A stretch of DNA of 64,000 bases from Comamonadaceae bacterium (GTDB lineage: Bacteria; Pseudomonadota; Gammaproteobacteria; Burkholderiales; Burkholderiaceae_C). Where the stretch lies: the NCBI GenBank assembly GCA_027485235.1, contig JAIXRJ010000021.1:1-64000 (forward strand). Reading direction: 5' to 3'. The notes beneath the pieces are model-generated. The model searched no databases. It saw only the letters and a program-made list of their open reading frames with translations, and had not been told where the DNA came from. Below, one piece after another: positions 52,593 to 61,785 of this stretch (position 1 is its first letter; the number at the start of each line of letters is the position of its first letter). The translations under genes and the position numbers were made by a program.

Positions 52593-52717
52593 GGGTGGGT
52601 TCGCATGTTGGAGCTTGCTGATTGGAACAGACTCCCATCGGGTGCCCGAAATATAGCGCGCAAGCTCGCTGTTTCAAATGCCTTGTCATGAATTTTTAAG
52701 ACCCACAGGATTTGCCC

Positions 52718-53491
52718 ATGTTTGAAGAAAAATGGATCACCGTCAACGATTGCAAGGTGCGTGTGCGCCGCGCTGGCTCCGGGCCGACCTTGCTTTATTT
52801 GCATGGTGCCAATGGTGCAGCCAAGGTGCCGGCATTCCTGGAAAGCTTCACCCCTCATTTCGATGTTTGGGTGCCTGAGCATCCCGGCTTTGGTGAGTCT
52901 GACGCACCGAACTGGCTGGAAAACATCCACGACCTTGCCTATTTTTACAGCGACTTTCTCAACCAGCTGGGTTTGTCCAAGGTGCATGTGATTGGCAGTT
53001 CCATTGGCGGTTGGCTGGCCATGGAAATGGCCATCCGAGAGCCGCAGCGGTTTTCTTCCATGGTCTTGATCGGCTGCGCGGGCATCCGTTTGGAGGGCAC
53101 CCCGCCTGGCGATACTTTCGAGTGGGACCCCGCCACGGCCGTGCGCAACACCTTCGTGGACGAGAAGATGGTGGCCTTCGCGCTGAGCCACCCGCTTGAG
53201 CCGGCCACGGCGCAAAAAAACCGTCGCACCGTGAAACTGCTGGCCTTTGAGCCCCGACTGCACGACCCCATGCTGCACAAGTGGTTGCACCGCATTCAAT
53301 GCCCCGTGCAACTGGCTTGGGGCGATCAGGACAAGATCATGCCGGTGGCCTATGGGCACGCGTTTGCCCAACGGATACCGCAATCCCAATTGGTGGTTTA
53401 TCCGAACTGTGGGCACTTGCCACAAATGGAGCAAGCCACAGAGTTTGCAGCGTCCTCTTTGAAATTCGTGCGCGAGGTTCAGTCTTCGTGA
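52718..53491 (+). CDS. Alpha/beta hydrolase (MhpC/meta-cleavage-hydrolase-like)
   Basis: The 257-residue protein has a full catalytic triad: the nucleophile elbow VIGSSIGGWLA, the acid in LAWGDQDKIMPVAY and the histidine in YPNCGHLPQMEQ. HGANGAAKV near residues 30-36 forms the oxyanion hole. ACAGGA at 52705-52710 supports ATG 52718 over a TTG at 52712. It heads the operon with the Liv transporter and SDRs and would hydrolyse an ester, lactone or ring-cleavage product. Confidence 0.9.
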   Translation: MFEEKWITVNDCKVRVRRAGSGPTLLYLHGANGAAKVPAFLESFTPHFDVWVPEHPGFGESDAPNWLENIHDLAYFYSDFLNQLGLSKVHVIGSSIGGWLAMEMAIREPQRFSSMVLIGCAGIRLEGTPPGDTFEWDPATAVRNTFVDEKMVAFALSHPLEPATAQKNRRTVKLLAFEPRLHDPMLHKWLHRIQCPVQLAWGDQDKIMPVAYGHAFAQRIPQSQLVVYPNCGHLPQMEQATEFAASSLKFVREVQSS

Positions 53492-53555
53492 GCACATTTT
53501 TCAAACCGCAGGCGAGCGCACTGCGCACCCTCATTTTCAAGCCAAGGAGCTAGCC

Positions 53556-54440
53556 ATGTTGGCAGGACAAATCATCAACGGCATCGTCAGCGGCGCCATG
53601 TACGCCTTGGTGGCCATCGGTTTTTCGCTGGTGATCGGCGTGCTGGACAAATTGAACTTTGCCCACCCCGAGGTTTTCATGTTTGGCGGGTTTGTCGGAC
53701 TCTTGTCCATGGCTCACTTGCCGATGCCCTGGGCGTTTGCCATGGCCTTCCTGGTGGGCGGTTTGATCGGTGTGTTGACCGAGTTTCTGGCGTTCAGACG
53801 GTTTCAAACGGCGGATGCCAAGATCACTGCGGCCCTGGCGTCCATGGCCTTGGGCTTGGTCATGGCCGACTTGGTGCACAAATGGTGGGGAACAGAGCCT
53901 GTGCCCATCACGCCGCCAGAGGGTTGGTTGACGGGCAGAACCTCTTTGCTGGGAGTGCAAGTGCTCAACCTGCAGTTCTTGATTTTGGGCATCACGATTG
54001 TGCTGATGATAGGCTTGCAATTGCTGCTGCACCGCACGGGCATGGGCCGACAAATCAGGGCCCTGGCCGAATCCAGCGTGTCGGCATCGCTGCTGGGCAT
54101 CCATGTGCGGCGTGTCACGCAAACGGTATTTTTCATTTCTTCCGCCTTGGCGGCAGAAGCCGGATTGCTGCTGGCCTTGCGCGGCGGCGCGGCCAGCTCA
54201 GACATCGGTTTGACCTTTGGCCTGAAAGCACTGGCCATCATGGCCATTGGTGGTTTGGGTGATTTGCGGGGCGCCGTGATTGGTGGCTTGCTGGTCGGTG
54301 TTTTGGAGTCGCTGATGTACGTGTTTGGTTTTGGCAGGTTGGTCGAGATCACGGTGTGGGTCGCCATGATCGTGGTGCTCACCTTCAGGCCCGGCGGCCT
54401 GTTCGGTGGCGGCGTTCACAGCCAGGAGCAACGCGCATGA
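53556..54440 (+). CDS. Branched-chain amino-acid-type ABC permease LivH
   Basis: The 294-residue polytopic membrane protein, with GIVSGAMYALVAIGFSLVIGVLDKLNFAHPEVFMFGGFVGLLS, ALAESSVSASLLGIHVRRVTQTVFFISSALAAEAG and LKALAIMAIGGLGDLRGAVIGGLLVGVLESLM, is a LivH-family permease. CCAAGGAG precedes the ATG. It ends overlapping the livM start (ATGA). Context suggests uptake of a hydrophobic or carboxylic catabolite rather than amino acids. Confidence 0.92.
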   Translation: MLAGQIINGIVSGAMYALVAIGFSLVIGVLDKLNFAHPEVFMFGGFVGLLSMAHLPMPWAFAMAFLVGGLIGVLTEFLAFRRFQTADAKITAALASMALGLVMADLVHKWWGTEPVPITPPEGWLTGRTSLLGVQVLNLQFLILGITIVLMIGLQLLLHRTGMGRQIRALAESSVSASLLGIHVRRVTQTVFFISSALAAEAGLLLALRGGAASSDIGLTFGLKALAIMAIGGLGDLRGAVIGGLLVGVLESLMYVFGFGRLVEITVWVAMIVVLTFRPGGLFGGGVHSQEQRA

Positions 54441-55267
54441 TTGCAGATCACCTGTTTTTTGCGGGCATCAACGTCTTGTTGGCCTGGAGTGTTTACACGG
54501 TCTTGCTGACCGGCAGTTTGTCGTTTGCGCAAGGGGCCTTCATGGCCATCGGCTGTTACGGCGCGGGGGTTTTGACGGTCAAATTTGGCTGGCCCCTTTT
54601 GCCGGCCACCTTGGTCGCCGCAGCGGGGGCGGCTGTCATGGCGGCCATTTTGGGTTACCCCGCACTGCGCCAGCGCGGCATCTACCTCATCTTGGTCACC
54701 TTGGGCATCACTTTTTGCGTGCGTGTCGTGATCGAAAACGTGAAATACGTGGGTGCTGTTTCGGGCTTTGGTGGCATGACGGGGGCAGATCTCAACAGTG
54801 TTTTGATTGCGCTGGCCTTTGTTGCGGCGTTTTTGATTGCGCTGTCGTACAGTCCACTGCAACGCATCTGTGATGCCGTTCGCGAAGACGATCGTGTGGC
54901 CGCCTCCTTGGGCATCAATGTGACGGCCGTGCGTTTGATCGGTTTCTCGGCAGGCGCAGCCATCGCAGCGGTAGCGGGCGCGCTGTATGGGCATTACATG
55001 AACTTTGTCCGTCCAGAGAGTTTCGACGTCCTGCTGTCTGTTTACGTGGTGCTTTATGTCGTGCTGGGCGGTGTCAACAACCTGTGGGGGCCTTTGCTGG
55101 GCGCCGCGGTCATGACGCTGCTGCCCGAGTATTTCAGGGTCCTGGCCGATTGGCGCCCCACTGTTTTTGGTTTGGCGATTCTGATCCTGTTGTTGTTCAG
55201 GCCTCAAGGCTTGCTGGCGTTCAGAACCTTGACCACGCGGTACAAAAAGCAAGGTCTTGAATCATGA
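54437..55267 (+). CDS. Branched-chain amino-acid-type ABC permease LivM
   Basis: The 276-residue permease has SLSFAQGAFMAIGCYGAG, LRQRGIYLILVTLGITF, AVREDDRVAASLGINVTAVRLIGFSAGAAIAAVAGALYGHYM and VLGGVNNLWGPLLGAAVMTLLPEYFR. It pairs with LivH upstream. The ATG overlaps the livH stop, and its own stop overlaps the livG ATG (ATGA). Confidence 0.92.
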   Translation: MIADHLFFAGINVLLAWSVYTVLLTGSLSFAQGAFMAIGCYGAGVLTVKFGWPLLPATLVAAAGAAVMAAILGYPALRQRGIYLILVTLGITFCVRVVIENVKYVGAVSGFGGMTGADLNSVLIALAFVAAFLIALSYSPLQRICDAVREDDRVAASLGINVTAVRLIGFSAGAAIAAVAGALYGHYMNFVRPESFDVLLSVYVVLYVVLGGVNNLWGPLLGAAVMTLLPEYFRVLADWRPTVFGLAILILLLFRPQGLLAFRTLTTRYKKQGLES

Positions 55268-56058
55268 ACACCTCCACCACCCCCGCAGCGGACAGCACAC
55301 CTGTTTTGAAGGTGACCGACCTGTGCAAACATTTTGGCGGTGTCAAAGCCATCGACGGCATCGATTTGGAAGTCTTGCCCGGTGAAATTCTGGGCATCAT
55401 CGGTCCCAATGGCGCAGGCAAAACGGCACTGATCAACACCATCACCGGTTTTTACCGGGCGACCTCGGGCCATATCCATTTGGGCGCCACGGAAATCACC
55501 CATATGCCCATGCACCACATCGGCCGCATGGGGGTGAGCCGCACATTTCAGAACATCCGTTTGTTCAAGCGCATGAGTGTTCTTGAAAACGTGCTGGTGG
55601 CCTGCAAGGTGTTCACCGACCAGCCTTGGCGCGCCATTTGGCCGGGCAAGCACCGCCGCGAAGTGATGGAAAAGGCGATGCATTGGCTGTCCTTGCTGCA
55701 ACTGGCAGACAAAGCCAACCAATCCGCAGCCTCTCTGGCTTATGGCGATGCCCGCCGCTTGGAGATCGTTCGCGCCTTGGCCGGCTCACCCCAATTGCTG
55801 CTGCTCGATGAGCCTGCGGCCGGCATGAACGATGCTGAAACGCAGCAACTGGTCCGAGACGTGCAAAAAATCCGCAGCCATGTGGGCGCCATCATGCTGA
55901 TCGAGCACGACATGAATTTGATACGCCAATTGTCAGACCGCATCCTGGCCATGGACTACGGTAAAAAAATTGCCCAAGGCAGCCCCGACCTGGTTCTGAA
56001 GCACCCAGAAGTGCTTCGCGCCTATCTGGGCATCGAATCAGAAAGCGATCAACCATGA
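55264..56058 (+). CDS. Branched-chain-type ABC transporter ATPase LivG
   Basis: The 264-residue ATPase has Walker A GPNGAGKTAL, the family signature MGVSRTFQNIRLFKRMSVLENVLVA, the degenerate ABC motif LAYGDARRLEIVRAL and Walker B LLLLDEPAAGMND. It is coupled by ATGA overlaps to livM upstream and livF downstream. Confidence 0.93.
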   Translation: MNTSTTPAADSTPVLKVTDLCKHFGGVKAIDGIDLEVLPGEILGIIGPNGAGKTALINTITGFYRATSGHIHLGATEITHMPMHHIGRMGVSRTFQNIRLFKRMSVLENVLVACKVFTDQPWRAIWPGKHRREVMEKAMHWLSLLQLADKANQSAASLAYGDARRLEIVRALAGSPQLLLLDEPAAGMNDAETQQLVRDVQKIRSHVGAIMLIEHDMNLIRQLSDRILAMDYGKKIAQGSPDLVLKHPEVLRAYLGIESESDQP

Positions 56059-56777
56059 GCACCATCCTCCTTTCTGTCACAGACCTGTCCGCCAGTTATG
56101 GTCCCATTCGCGCACTGCGCGGCGTATCGCTGGAAGTTCGGGAAGGCGAGACCGTGGCGGTGGTGGGAGCCAATGGTGCGGGCAAGACCAGTTTGATGCG
56201 CGCCATCTCCAGCCTGTTGCCCCTGTCGTCCGGACGAGCGACGTTTATGGGTCATGACATTTCAAAAACCTCCACGCATGAATTGGCCCGCCTGGGCATG
56301 CTGCATGTGCCTGAAGGTCGTGGCACTTTGCAGACCCTGCTGGTGCAAGACAATTTGCGTTTGGCCTGGGAAATCCGCCCCAGCACAGAGCCCTTTGAAT
56401 TGGCGCTCGAAAAGGTCTACGCCAGATTTCCCAGATTGAAAGAACGCGCGGAACAAATGGCAGGCAACTTGTCAGGCGGTGAACAACAAATGTTGTCGGT
56501 GGCACGCGCCATCATCAACCGGCCTCAATTGCTCTTGATCGACGAACCCTCCATGGGCTTGTCGCCACTGATCACCAAAGAAGTCTTCAACGCCCTGGCA
56601 GAGCTGCGCGACGCCGGCGTGGCCATTTTGTTGGTGGAACAGAACGTCAAACGCGCCTTGGCCTTGTCTCACCGGGCCATGGTCTTGACCCATGGTGAAT
56701 TCACCTTGCAAGGCTTGGCGCGCGACTTGCTGGTGGACCCTCGCGTCATGGCCAGTTACATGGGCCAAGCCGTATGA
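56055..56777 (+). CDS. Branched-chain-type ABC transporter ATPase LivF
   Basis: The 240-residue ATPase has Walker A GANGAGKTSL, LGMLHVPEGRGTLQTLLVQDNLRLA, signature LSGGEQQML and Walker B LLLIDEPSMGLSPLI. Overlapping start and stop codons with livG and the SDR gene indicate a single operon. Confidence 0.93.
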   Translation: MSTILLSVTDLSASYGPIRALRGVSLEVREGETVAVVGANGAGKTSLMRAISSLLPLSSGRATFMGHDISKTSTHELARLGMLHVPEGRGTLQTLLVQDNLRLAWEIRPSTEPFELALEKVYARFPRLKERAEQMAGNLSGGEQQMLSVARAIINRPQLLLIDEPSMGLSPLITKEVFNALAELRDAGVAILLVEQNVKRALALSHRAMVLTHGEFTLQGLARDLLVDPRVMASYMGQAV

Positions 56778-57604
56778 ACGCCGCAACAGATTTTCAGCAC
56801 TTCCGTGCCCAGCACATCTTTGATGTCACGGGCAAGTCCTTTGTGGTGACGGGTGCTGCCAGCGGCTTGGGCGAAGCGATGGCGCAAGTGCTGAGCAGCA
56901 ACCACGCCCATGTCCTGTTGCTGGACAAGGATCCGAGCTCGCTCAAGCAGGTGCACGATCGCTTGGCGGCTGCAGGCGGTCAGGTGGAAAGCCAGACGGT
57001 GGATGTCACAAACACCGCTGAATTGAAGCAGCACATCGCCAACTTCATTGCGAAGCGGCAGGGACTTGGCGGATTGTTTGCCAACGCCGGTGTCAGCGGT
57101 GGGCCGGGCTTTGGCACCGAACTGGGCGCCGTGACCGGCGGCATTGAGGCTCAAAATCCAGCCGCATGGGAAACCCTGTTTCGCATCAATTTGCATGGCG
57201 TTATTGCTTCCATGCAAAGCGCCGTCGGCATCATGAAAGACCAAGGGCGAGGCAGTTTGGTGCTGACCGCCTCGATTGCCGGCGTCAAAGCCGAGCCCTT
57301 TGTGTCCTACGCCTATGCCACGGTGAAGTCTTCGGTCGTGCAGTTGATGCGCCAAGCCTCATTGGAGTTGGCCCCCTTTGGCGTACGCGTCAATGCCATC
57401 GCCCCCGGTTTCATCCAAACCAACATTGCCGACAGACGCTTGCACGACAGCGCCACAGCAGCGCGCTTGGGTGAACGCGTGCCAATGGGGCGTTTGGGAC
57501 GCCCCGATGAATTGCACGGCGTGACCCTCTTGTTGGCGTCTGACGCCAGCAGTTACATGACGGGAACGCTCATCCCGGTCGATGGTGGCATCTTGGCCCT
57601 CTGA
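56774..57604 (+). CDS. Short-chain dehydrogenase/reductase
   Basis: The 276-residue SDR has the cofactor motif VTGAASGLGEAMA, the structural FANAGVSG, active-site Ser in LVLTASIAG and the YxxxK pair YATVK, with a C-terminal MTGTLIPVDGGILAL. Asp/Lys after beta-2 (LLLDKDPSS) favours NAD+. It would oxidise an alcohol to the ketone used by the monooxygenase. It overlaps livF by 4 nt. Confidence 0.9.
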   Translation: MNAATDFQHFRAQHIFDVTGKSFVVTGAASGLGEAMAQVLSSNHAHVLLLDKDPSSLKQVHDRLAAAGGQVESQTVDVTNTAELKQHIANFIAKRQGLGGLFANAGVSGGPGFGTELGAVTGGIEAQNPAAWETLFRINLHGVIASMQSAVGIMKDQGRGSLVLTASIAGVKAEPFVSYAYATVKSSVVQLMRQASLELAPFGVRVNAIAPGFIQTNIADRRLHDSATAARLGERVPMGRLGRPDELHGVTLLLASDASSYMTGTLIPVDGGILAL

Positions 57605-57624
57605 CAGTGAATTGAAAAAATCTT

Positions 57625-58470
57625 ATGACCCCCCTTAAACCCTCTCAAACTGCGATCGTGACGGGTGCCGCCTCGGGCATTGGGGCTGCCACGGCCCTGC
57701 TGCTGGCGCGCCAGGGCATGCATGTGGTCTTGGCAGACATCCAAGCAGACCTGCTCGAACTGAGCCTGCAAAAGTGCCTGGGTGAAGGCTTGAGTGCCAA
57801 GGCCTGCTTGACGGACGTCTCCGATCCCGAGTCGGTCAAAGCCCTGGCCGATTTCACCGAGCAAGCATTTGGCGACATCCACCTGTCTTTCAACAACGCA
57901 GGGGTTGCCATGCACGGCGTGCCGATGGCGCAGATGGGCTTGCCCGACTGGCAATGGGTCATCGATGTCAACATCAAAAGCATCGTGCACAGCATTCACC
58001 ACATCCTGCCGCGCATGCGTCGGCACGGACAAGCGGCGCATTTCATCAACACCGCCTCGATCGGTGGTTTGCAGGTCAACCCCAACTGGCTGACAGGCGC
58101 TTACTCCATGACCAAGTATGCCGTGGTGGCCATGTCCGAGGGCTTGCGAAATGAACTGGCCGACACGCCCATCCACGTCAGCGTCTTGTGCCCGGGCGCT
58201 GTGGACAGTGACTTCGGAAGCGCCGAGAGCAGACCTCCCCGATTGGGCGGTCCGACCAACCGTCCAGAACAAGCCTTTTTGGCACAAACATTGAGCACGG
58301 TGGGCGTGAGCCCTGAATTCGTTGCCCAACGCATCTGGCAAGCCATCCACCACAAAGAGTTCTTCATCTTCACCGACAGCACCATGAAGTCGGTGATTGA
58401 AGAGCGCCACCAAAGCATCTTGACGGGTTTTGAAATGGCCGATGCGTTCAAAACCCAGCTGGATCGTTGA
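57625..58470 (+). CDS. Short-chain dehydrogenase/reductase (second)
   Basis: The 281-residue SDR has VTGAASGIGAATALLLARQG, DIHLSFNNAGVAMHG, the active-site Ser in NTASIGG and YSMTK (catalytic Tyr/Lys). The C-terminus (FFIFTDSTMKSVIEERHQSILTGFEMAD) is longer than classical SDRs and may cover the substrate pocket. It lies 20 nt after the first SDR. Its substrate is unknown but presumably in the same pathway. Confidence 0.88.
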   Translation: MTPLKPSQTAIVTGAASGIGAATALLLARQGMHVVLADIQADLLELSLQKCLGEGLSAKACLTDVSDPESVKALADFTEQAFGDIHLSFNNAGVAMHGVPMAQMGLPDWQWVIDVNIKSIVHSIHHILPRMRRHGQAAHFINTASIGGLQVNPNWLTGAYSMTKYAVVAMSEGLRNELADTPIHVSVLCPGAVDSDFGSAESRPPRLGGPTNRPEQAFLAQTLSTVGVSPEFVAQRIWQAIHHKEFFIFTDSTMKSVIEERHQSILTGFEMADAFKTQLDR

Positions 58471-58507
58471 ACTGAATTCCCAACCCACCTTAAACAGGAG
58501 ACTTACG

Positions 58508-59704
58508 ATGACCCCAAGCAAAAGAAAACTGCTGAGCATCACGCTGACAAGCGTCGCTTTGGCAGTGACCTCGTTGTCCGCCATGGCGCAGCAAAAGCCG
58601 CCCATCAAAATTGGCCTGATCACCCCACTGACAGGACCTCTGGGAAGCTACGGCAAATCCCAGGATCTCATCGTCAAAATGGCCGTGGAGGACATCAACG
58701 CCAAAGGGGGCATCAATGGCAGTTTGTTGCAAGTGGATGTGGGTGACTCCCAAACCGATCCCGGCCAGGCTGTTTTGCTGTTTCGCAAATTCACCAGCGA
58801 AGGACACTTTGGCGTTGTCGGGCCCATGACCGGCACGCAGTGGGAAACCGTCAGCCCCTTGGCCAACCAACTGAGCATGCCTGCCATCAGCGTGAACGCG
58901 GTCAAGCCTGGCATCACGATCAAGCCTTGGACGATTCGCCTCCAACCGGCAGACGACACCTTAATGCCAGAAGGCATGAAGGACTTTTTGAAGGCTTACC
59001 CCAAAGTCAAAAGAGTGGTGATCGTGGCCGATGTGCGCGAAGCCTCCAGCAAAGCCAGTGCCGACGCCTATGCAACGCTGGCCAAACAAAATGGACTGGA
59101 AGTTGTGGAGGTGATCGAGTTTTCATCGCGCGCCACAGACCTGTCTGCAGCGGCCATTCAAATCAAGAGCGCCAACCCAGATGCCATCTTGGCAGCGGCA
59201 TTCCCGGCCCAGGCCACCTTGCTGGCCAAAGACCTCACGGTTCAAGGCGTGAAAGTTCCCGTCCTCAACACCAGCATTTTGTGGTCGGGGCCCTTCATCA
59301 ACATCGTGGGGGAAAACGGGCGCAACTGGCACGTCATTGGCTTCTCGACCAACGAGGCCGGCCCTCCTGGTGTCAGCGATCCAACGGTCTACGCCAACAT
59401 GGCCAAACGCGCACTGCAACGTGCCGATGCCTCTCTGGGCGTACCCTTCAACGTGGCCAACTGGGCCATTGGCTACGATGGCGTGTTGCTTTACGCGGAC
59501 ATCATGCGCCGCGCTGGCATTGACGGCAACACCGATCCCAAGAAAGCGCGCGAGTCCATCAAAAGCGAGTTCCTGAAACTCAAAAACTTCAGCGGTGCCT
59601 ACAGGTACACCATGCGCGATACCGGGGATGGCCATGTGCCCACCACCGTGTTGGCAGCTGATGTGGACAAAAAAGTTTGGAAGTTCCTGAACATTCCACG
59701 CTGA
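58508..59704 (+). CDS. Branched-chain-type ABC substrate-binding protein (LivK-like)
   Basis: The 398-residue periplasmic protein has a signal peptide ending AMAQQ and the Peripla_BP_6 opening IKIGLITPLTGPLGSYGKSQDLIVKMAVEDINAKGGINGSLLQ. AGGAG at 58496-58500 supports the ATG at 58508. It is the binding protein for the LivHMGF system encoded upstream and the last gene of the operon, which ends at the terminator 59716-59757. Confidence 0.93.
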   Translation: MTPSKRKLLSITLTSVALAVTSLSAMAQQKPPIKIGLITPLTGPLGSYGKSQDLIVKMAVEDINAKGGINGSLLQVDVGDSQTDPGQAVLLFRKFTSEGHFGVVGPMTGTQWETVSPLANQLSMPAISVNAVKPGITIKPWTIRLQPADDTLMPEGMKDFLKAYPKVKRVVIVADVREASSKASADAYATLAKQNGLEVVEVIEFSSRATDLSAAAIQIKSANPDAILAAAFPAQATLLAKDLTVQGVKVPVLNTSILWSGPFINIVGENGRNWHVIGFSTNEAGPPGVSDPTVYANMAKRALQRADASLGVPFNVANWAIGYDGVLLYADIMRRAGIDGNTDPKKARESIKSEFLKLKNFSGAYRYTMRDTGDGHVPTTVLAADVDKKVWKFLNIPR

Positions 59705-59715
59705 TTTGATCGGCA

Positions 59716-59757
59716 CAAAAAAACGGGTGGCTGCTCTGCATCCACCCGTTTTTTTTG
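59716..59757 (+). terminator. Rho-independent terminator after the Liv operon
   Basis: AACGGGTGG (59722-59730) and CCACCCGTT (59742-59750) form a perfect stem with an 11-nt loop, followed by an 8-T run. A-rich sequence on the other side means it may also serve the convergent luciferase-like gene. Confidence 0.92.
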
Positions 59758-59764
59758 TAGCCGG

Positions 59765-60793
59765 TCATTGCCAGGCGTTGGAGGCCTCTTCAATGCGCGG
59801 CATCACTTCGCGCGAAAACAATTCCACCGAGCGCTTGGCACGCTCGTGTGGCATGTTGCCAAACATGAATTGCCCGACCAGGTAGTTGAGCCCACCGTCC
59901 TGGGCTTTTTGGCTCAAGACCCTGGCCACGGTTTGCGGTGAGCCGGCCACCGCGTGCCCGCTGGCCACCATGTCAGCGTAGGAAGGGCTCAATTTCACAC
60001 GCTGCGGCTCTGTGCCATGAACGCGCCACAGCTTGTAAAAACTTTCATAAAAACTGGGCCATGCGCTTTCGGCTATGGCCATGGCTTCTTCGTCTGTATC
60101 GGCCACCACGACGTTTCTGTAAATGCCAATCAGCGCCTCTTGTGAACTTAGACCTTGGCTGGCCGCAGCTTCTTGGCGGTAGCGCTCGCTGATGCCCCCC
60201 ACCTTGCTTTCTGGGCCACCACAGATGATGTTGACCTGATTTTGAGCAGGCCACACCGCCGAGTCGGCCGTCGCCGCCGCATACCAAACCGGTGGATGCG
60301 GCAACTGGAAAGGCTTCATGGTGACGGGCATGTTTTGGATGTTCCAGAACTGGCCGGGGTAATTGAGCACATCCGATGAAAAGTACTGCATCAAAATTTC
60401 GTAAGCCTCGGCATAGGCCGCTCCTGCAGAGGCCGAGTCAACCCCCAAGGCTTCCAGTTCATGCGGATTCGCACCGCGCCCCACACCAAACTGGAAGCGG
60501 CCTTGGGCCAACTGGTCCAGCATGCAAATTTCTTCAGCCAATTTCACCGGGTGATGGATCGGCAAAAGATAAACCAAGGGACACAGCTTGATGCGGCGCG
60601 TTCTTTGCGCCACCGCAGACAGAAAAACACTTTGGGAGGGGCCCATGCTCAGCGGTGTGGCATGGTGCTCACTCAAGTGGTAACAATGGAATCCGCCCCG
60701 GTCATACATCTCCGTCAATTCCAGACGCTGTTCGTACTGAACATGCAGAGGGCGACCCGAGTCATCGTTTTGGTCAAAGATTCCGAACTTCAT
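59765..60793 (-). CDS. Luciferase-like flavin-dependent monooxygenase (LLM class)
   Basis: The 342-residue protein has the bacterial-luciferase TIM-barrel pattern: MKFGIFDQNDD, HLSEHHATPLSMGPSQSVFLSAVAQRTRRIKLCPLVYLLPIHHPVKLAEEICMLDQLAQGRFQFGVGRG, and PPVWYAAATADS. It would use reduced flavin from a separate reductase to oxygenate a ketone or similar compound. It is divergent from a TetR gene, and an operator palindrome (60807-60821) lies 14 nt before its ATG. Confidence 0.9.
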   Translation of the reverse strand: MKFGIFDQNDDSGRPLHVQYEQRLELTEMYDRGGFHCYHLSEHHATPLSMGPSQSVFLSAVAQRTRRIKLCPLVYLLPIHHPVKLAEEICMLDQLAQGRFQFGVGRGANPHELEALGVDSASAGAAYAEAYEILMQYFSSDVLNYPGQFWNIQNMPVTMKPFQLPHPPVWYAAATADSAVWPAQNQVNIICGGPESKVGGISERYRQEAAASQGLSSQEALIGIYRNVVVADTDEEAMAIAESAWPSFYESFYKLWRVHGTEPQRVKLSPSYADMVASGHAVAGSPQTVARVLSQKAQDGGLNYLVGQFMFGNMPHERAKRSVELFSREVMPRIEEASNAWQ

Positions 60794-60806
60794 GGTTTGT
60801 CCTTTT

Positions 60807-60821
60807 TTAATCACTGATTAA
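60807..60821. promoter_or_regulatory. TTAATCA-c-TGATTAA palindrome, putative TetR operator
   Basis: A perfect 15-bp palindrome (7-bp arms, central C) overlaps the promoter/leader region of the luciferase-like gene and lies in the 250-bp region shared with the divergent TetR gene. The length and position fit a TetR-type operator. Confidence 0.6.
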
Positions 60822-61043
60822 TTTATGCCATCATAAGCAGTCTGTGTCTTGCGCGATAGCCCCAAAGCACAAGGGAATTCCCTAGTGATCCCGCCCGCTG
60901 AAGTGGCGTTGTCCCTGCCGTGCCCCTGTTTGTCACCCCGGGCGAAGACCCTGGATCCAGTGGCCGGAACCACTGGACCCTTGTCGCTGAGTGAATGCAA
61001 CAAGAATCGGCCAAGCCAAGACAGACCCTGTACGATTTCAAGC

Positions 61044-61775
61044 ATGAAAAAAAATGAAGCAACGCCAGTCCAAGGGCTGCAACTCACCCCGGAGCCTGCT
61101 GAACGGGACACCAAAGAGCGTTTGCTGAAAGCGGCAAAAGAGCTCTTTGTTCGCAAAGGTTTTTCGGGCGTTTCGATCCGCGAAATTGCACGCGAGGCGC
61201 AGGCCAATTCAGCCTTGATTTCTTATTATTTCGGTGACAAGGAAGGCTTGTTCAAAGGCGTTCTCGAATCCTTTGTGCGCCCCTTGAATGCCCACCGGAT
61301 GGCGCAGTTCGCACGACTGGAACAGCAAGCCGACATCAGCGTGGAAGAGGTGGTGCGCGCTTGGGTCGCCCCCATGTTCTTGATGCCCAAGTCGATGAAC
61401 GCGTCGCCCGTGGTGTCGCTGTCACTGACACTGAGCGCCGAATACGACAAGCTGTCTGAGCAAATCATTTTGGATCTTTACGACGAAATGAACGAGTGCT
61501 TTTTGTGCCTGCTGGAGCGCTGTTTGCCCAAGGCCAGCCGAACCAGCTTGGTCTGGCGCTTGTACTTTTTGGTGGGGGCGGCCTTGACCGCATCTCGCCC
61601 ACGCGCCAAAAGCGTTCAGAAATTGACGCACGGCATGATCGACCACCAGGACAGCGAAGAATTGGTCCAGCAGTTGGTCCAATTTGCAGCGGCCGGTTTC
61701 AGGGCCATCGACATTCAGACACCCCAGCCGGCCTCCCAAAAAACGGTCGTCTTGGTGGATTTTTTCAACCCTTAG
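61044..61775 (+). CDS. TetR-family transcriptional regulator
   Basis: The 243-residue protein has an N-terminal TetR helix-turn-helix (RLLKAAKELFVRKGFSGVSIREIAREAQANSALISYYFGDKEGLFKGVLESF) and an all-helical ligand-binding domain. Upstream in-frame sequence to 60849 has no coding signal, so ATG 61044 is used. It is divergent from the luciferase-like gene and followed 10 nt later by an SDR gene. Confidence 0.9.
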   Translation: MKKNEATPVQGLQLTPEPAERDTKERLLKAAKELFVRKGFSGVSIREIAREAQANSALISYYFGDKEGLFKGVLESFVRPLNAHRMAQFARLEQQADISVEEVVRAWVAPMFLMPKSMNASPVVSLSLTLSAEYDKLSEQIILDLYDEMNECFLCLLERCLPKASRTSLVWRLYFLVGAALTASRPRAKSVQKLTHGMIDHQDSEELVQQLVQFAAAGFRAIDIQTPQPASQKTVVLVDFFNP

Positions 61776-61785
61776 GGAAGTTCGG

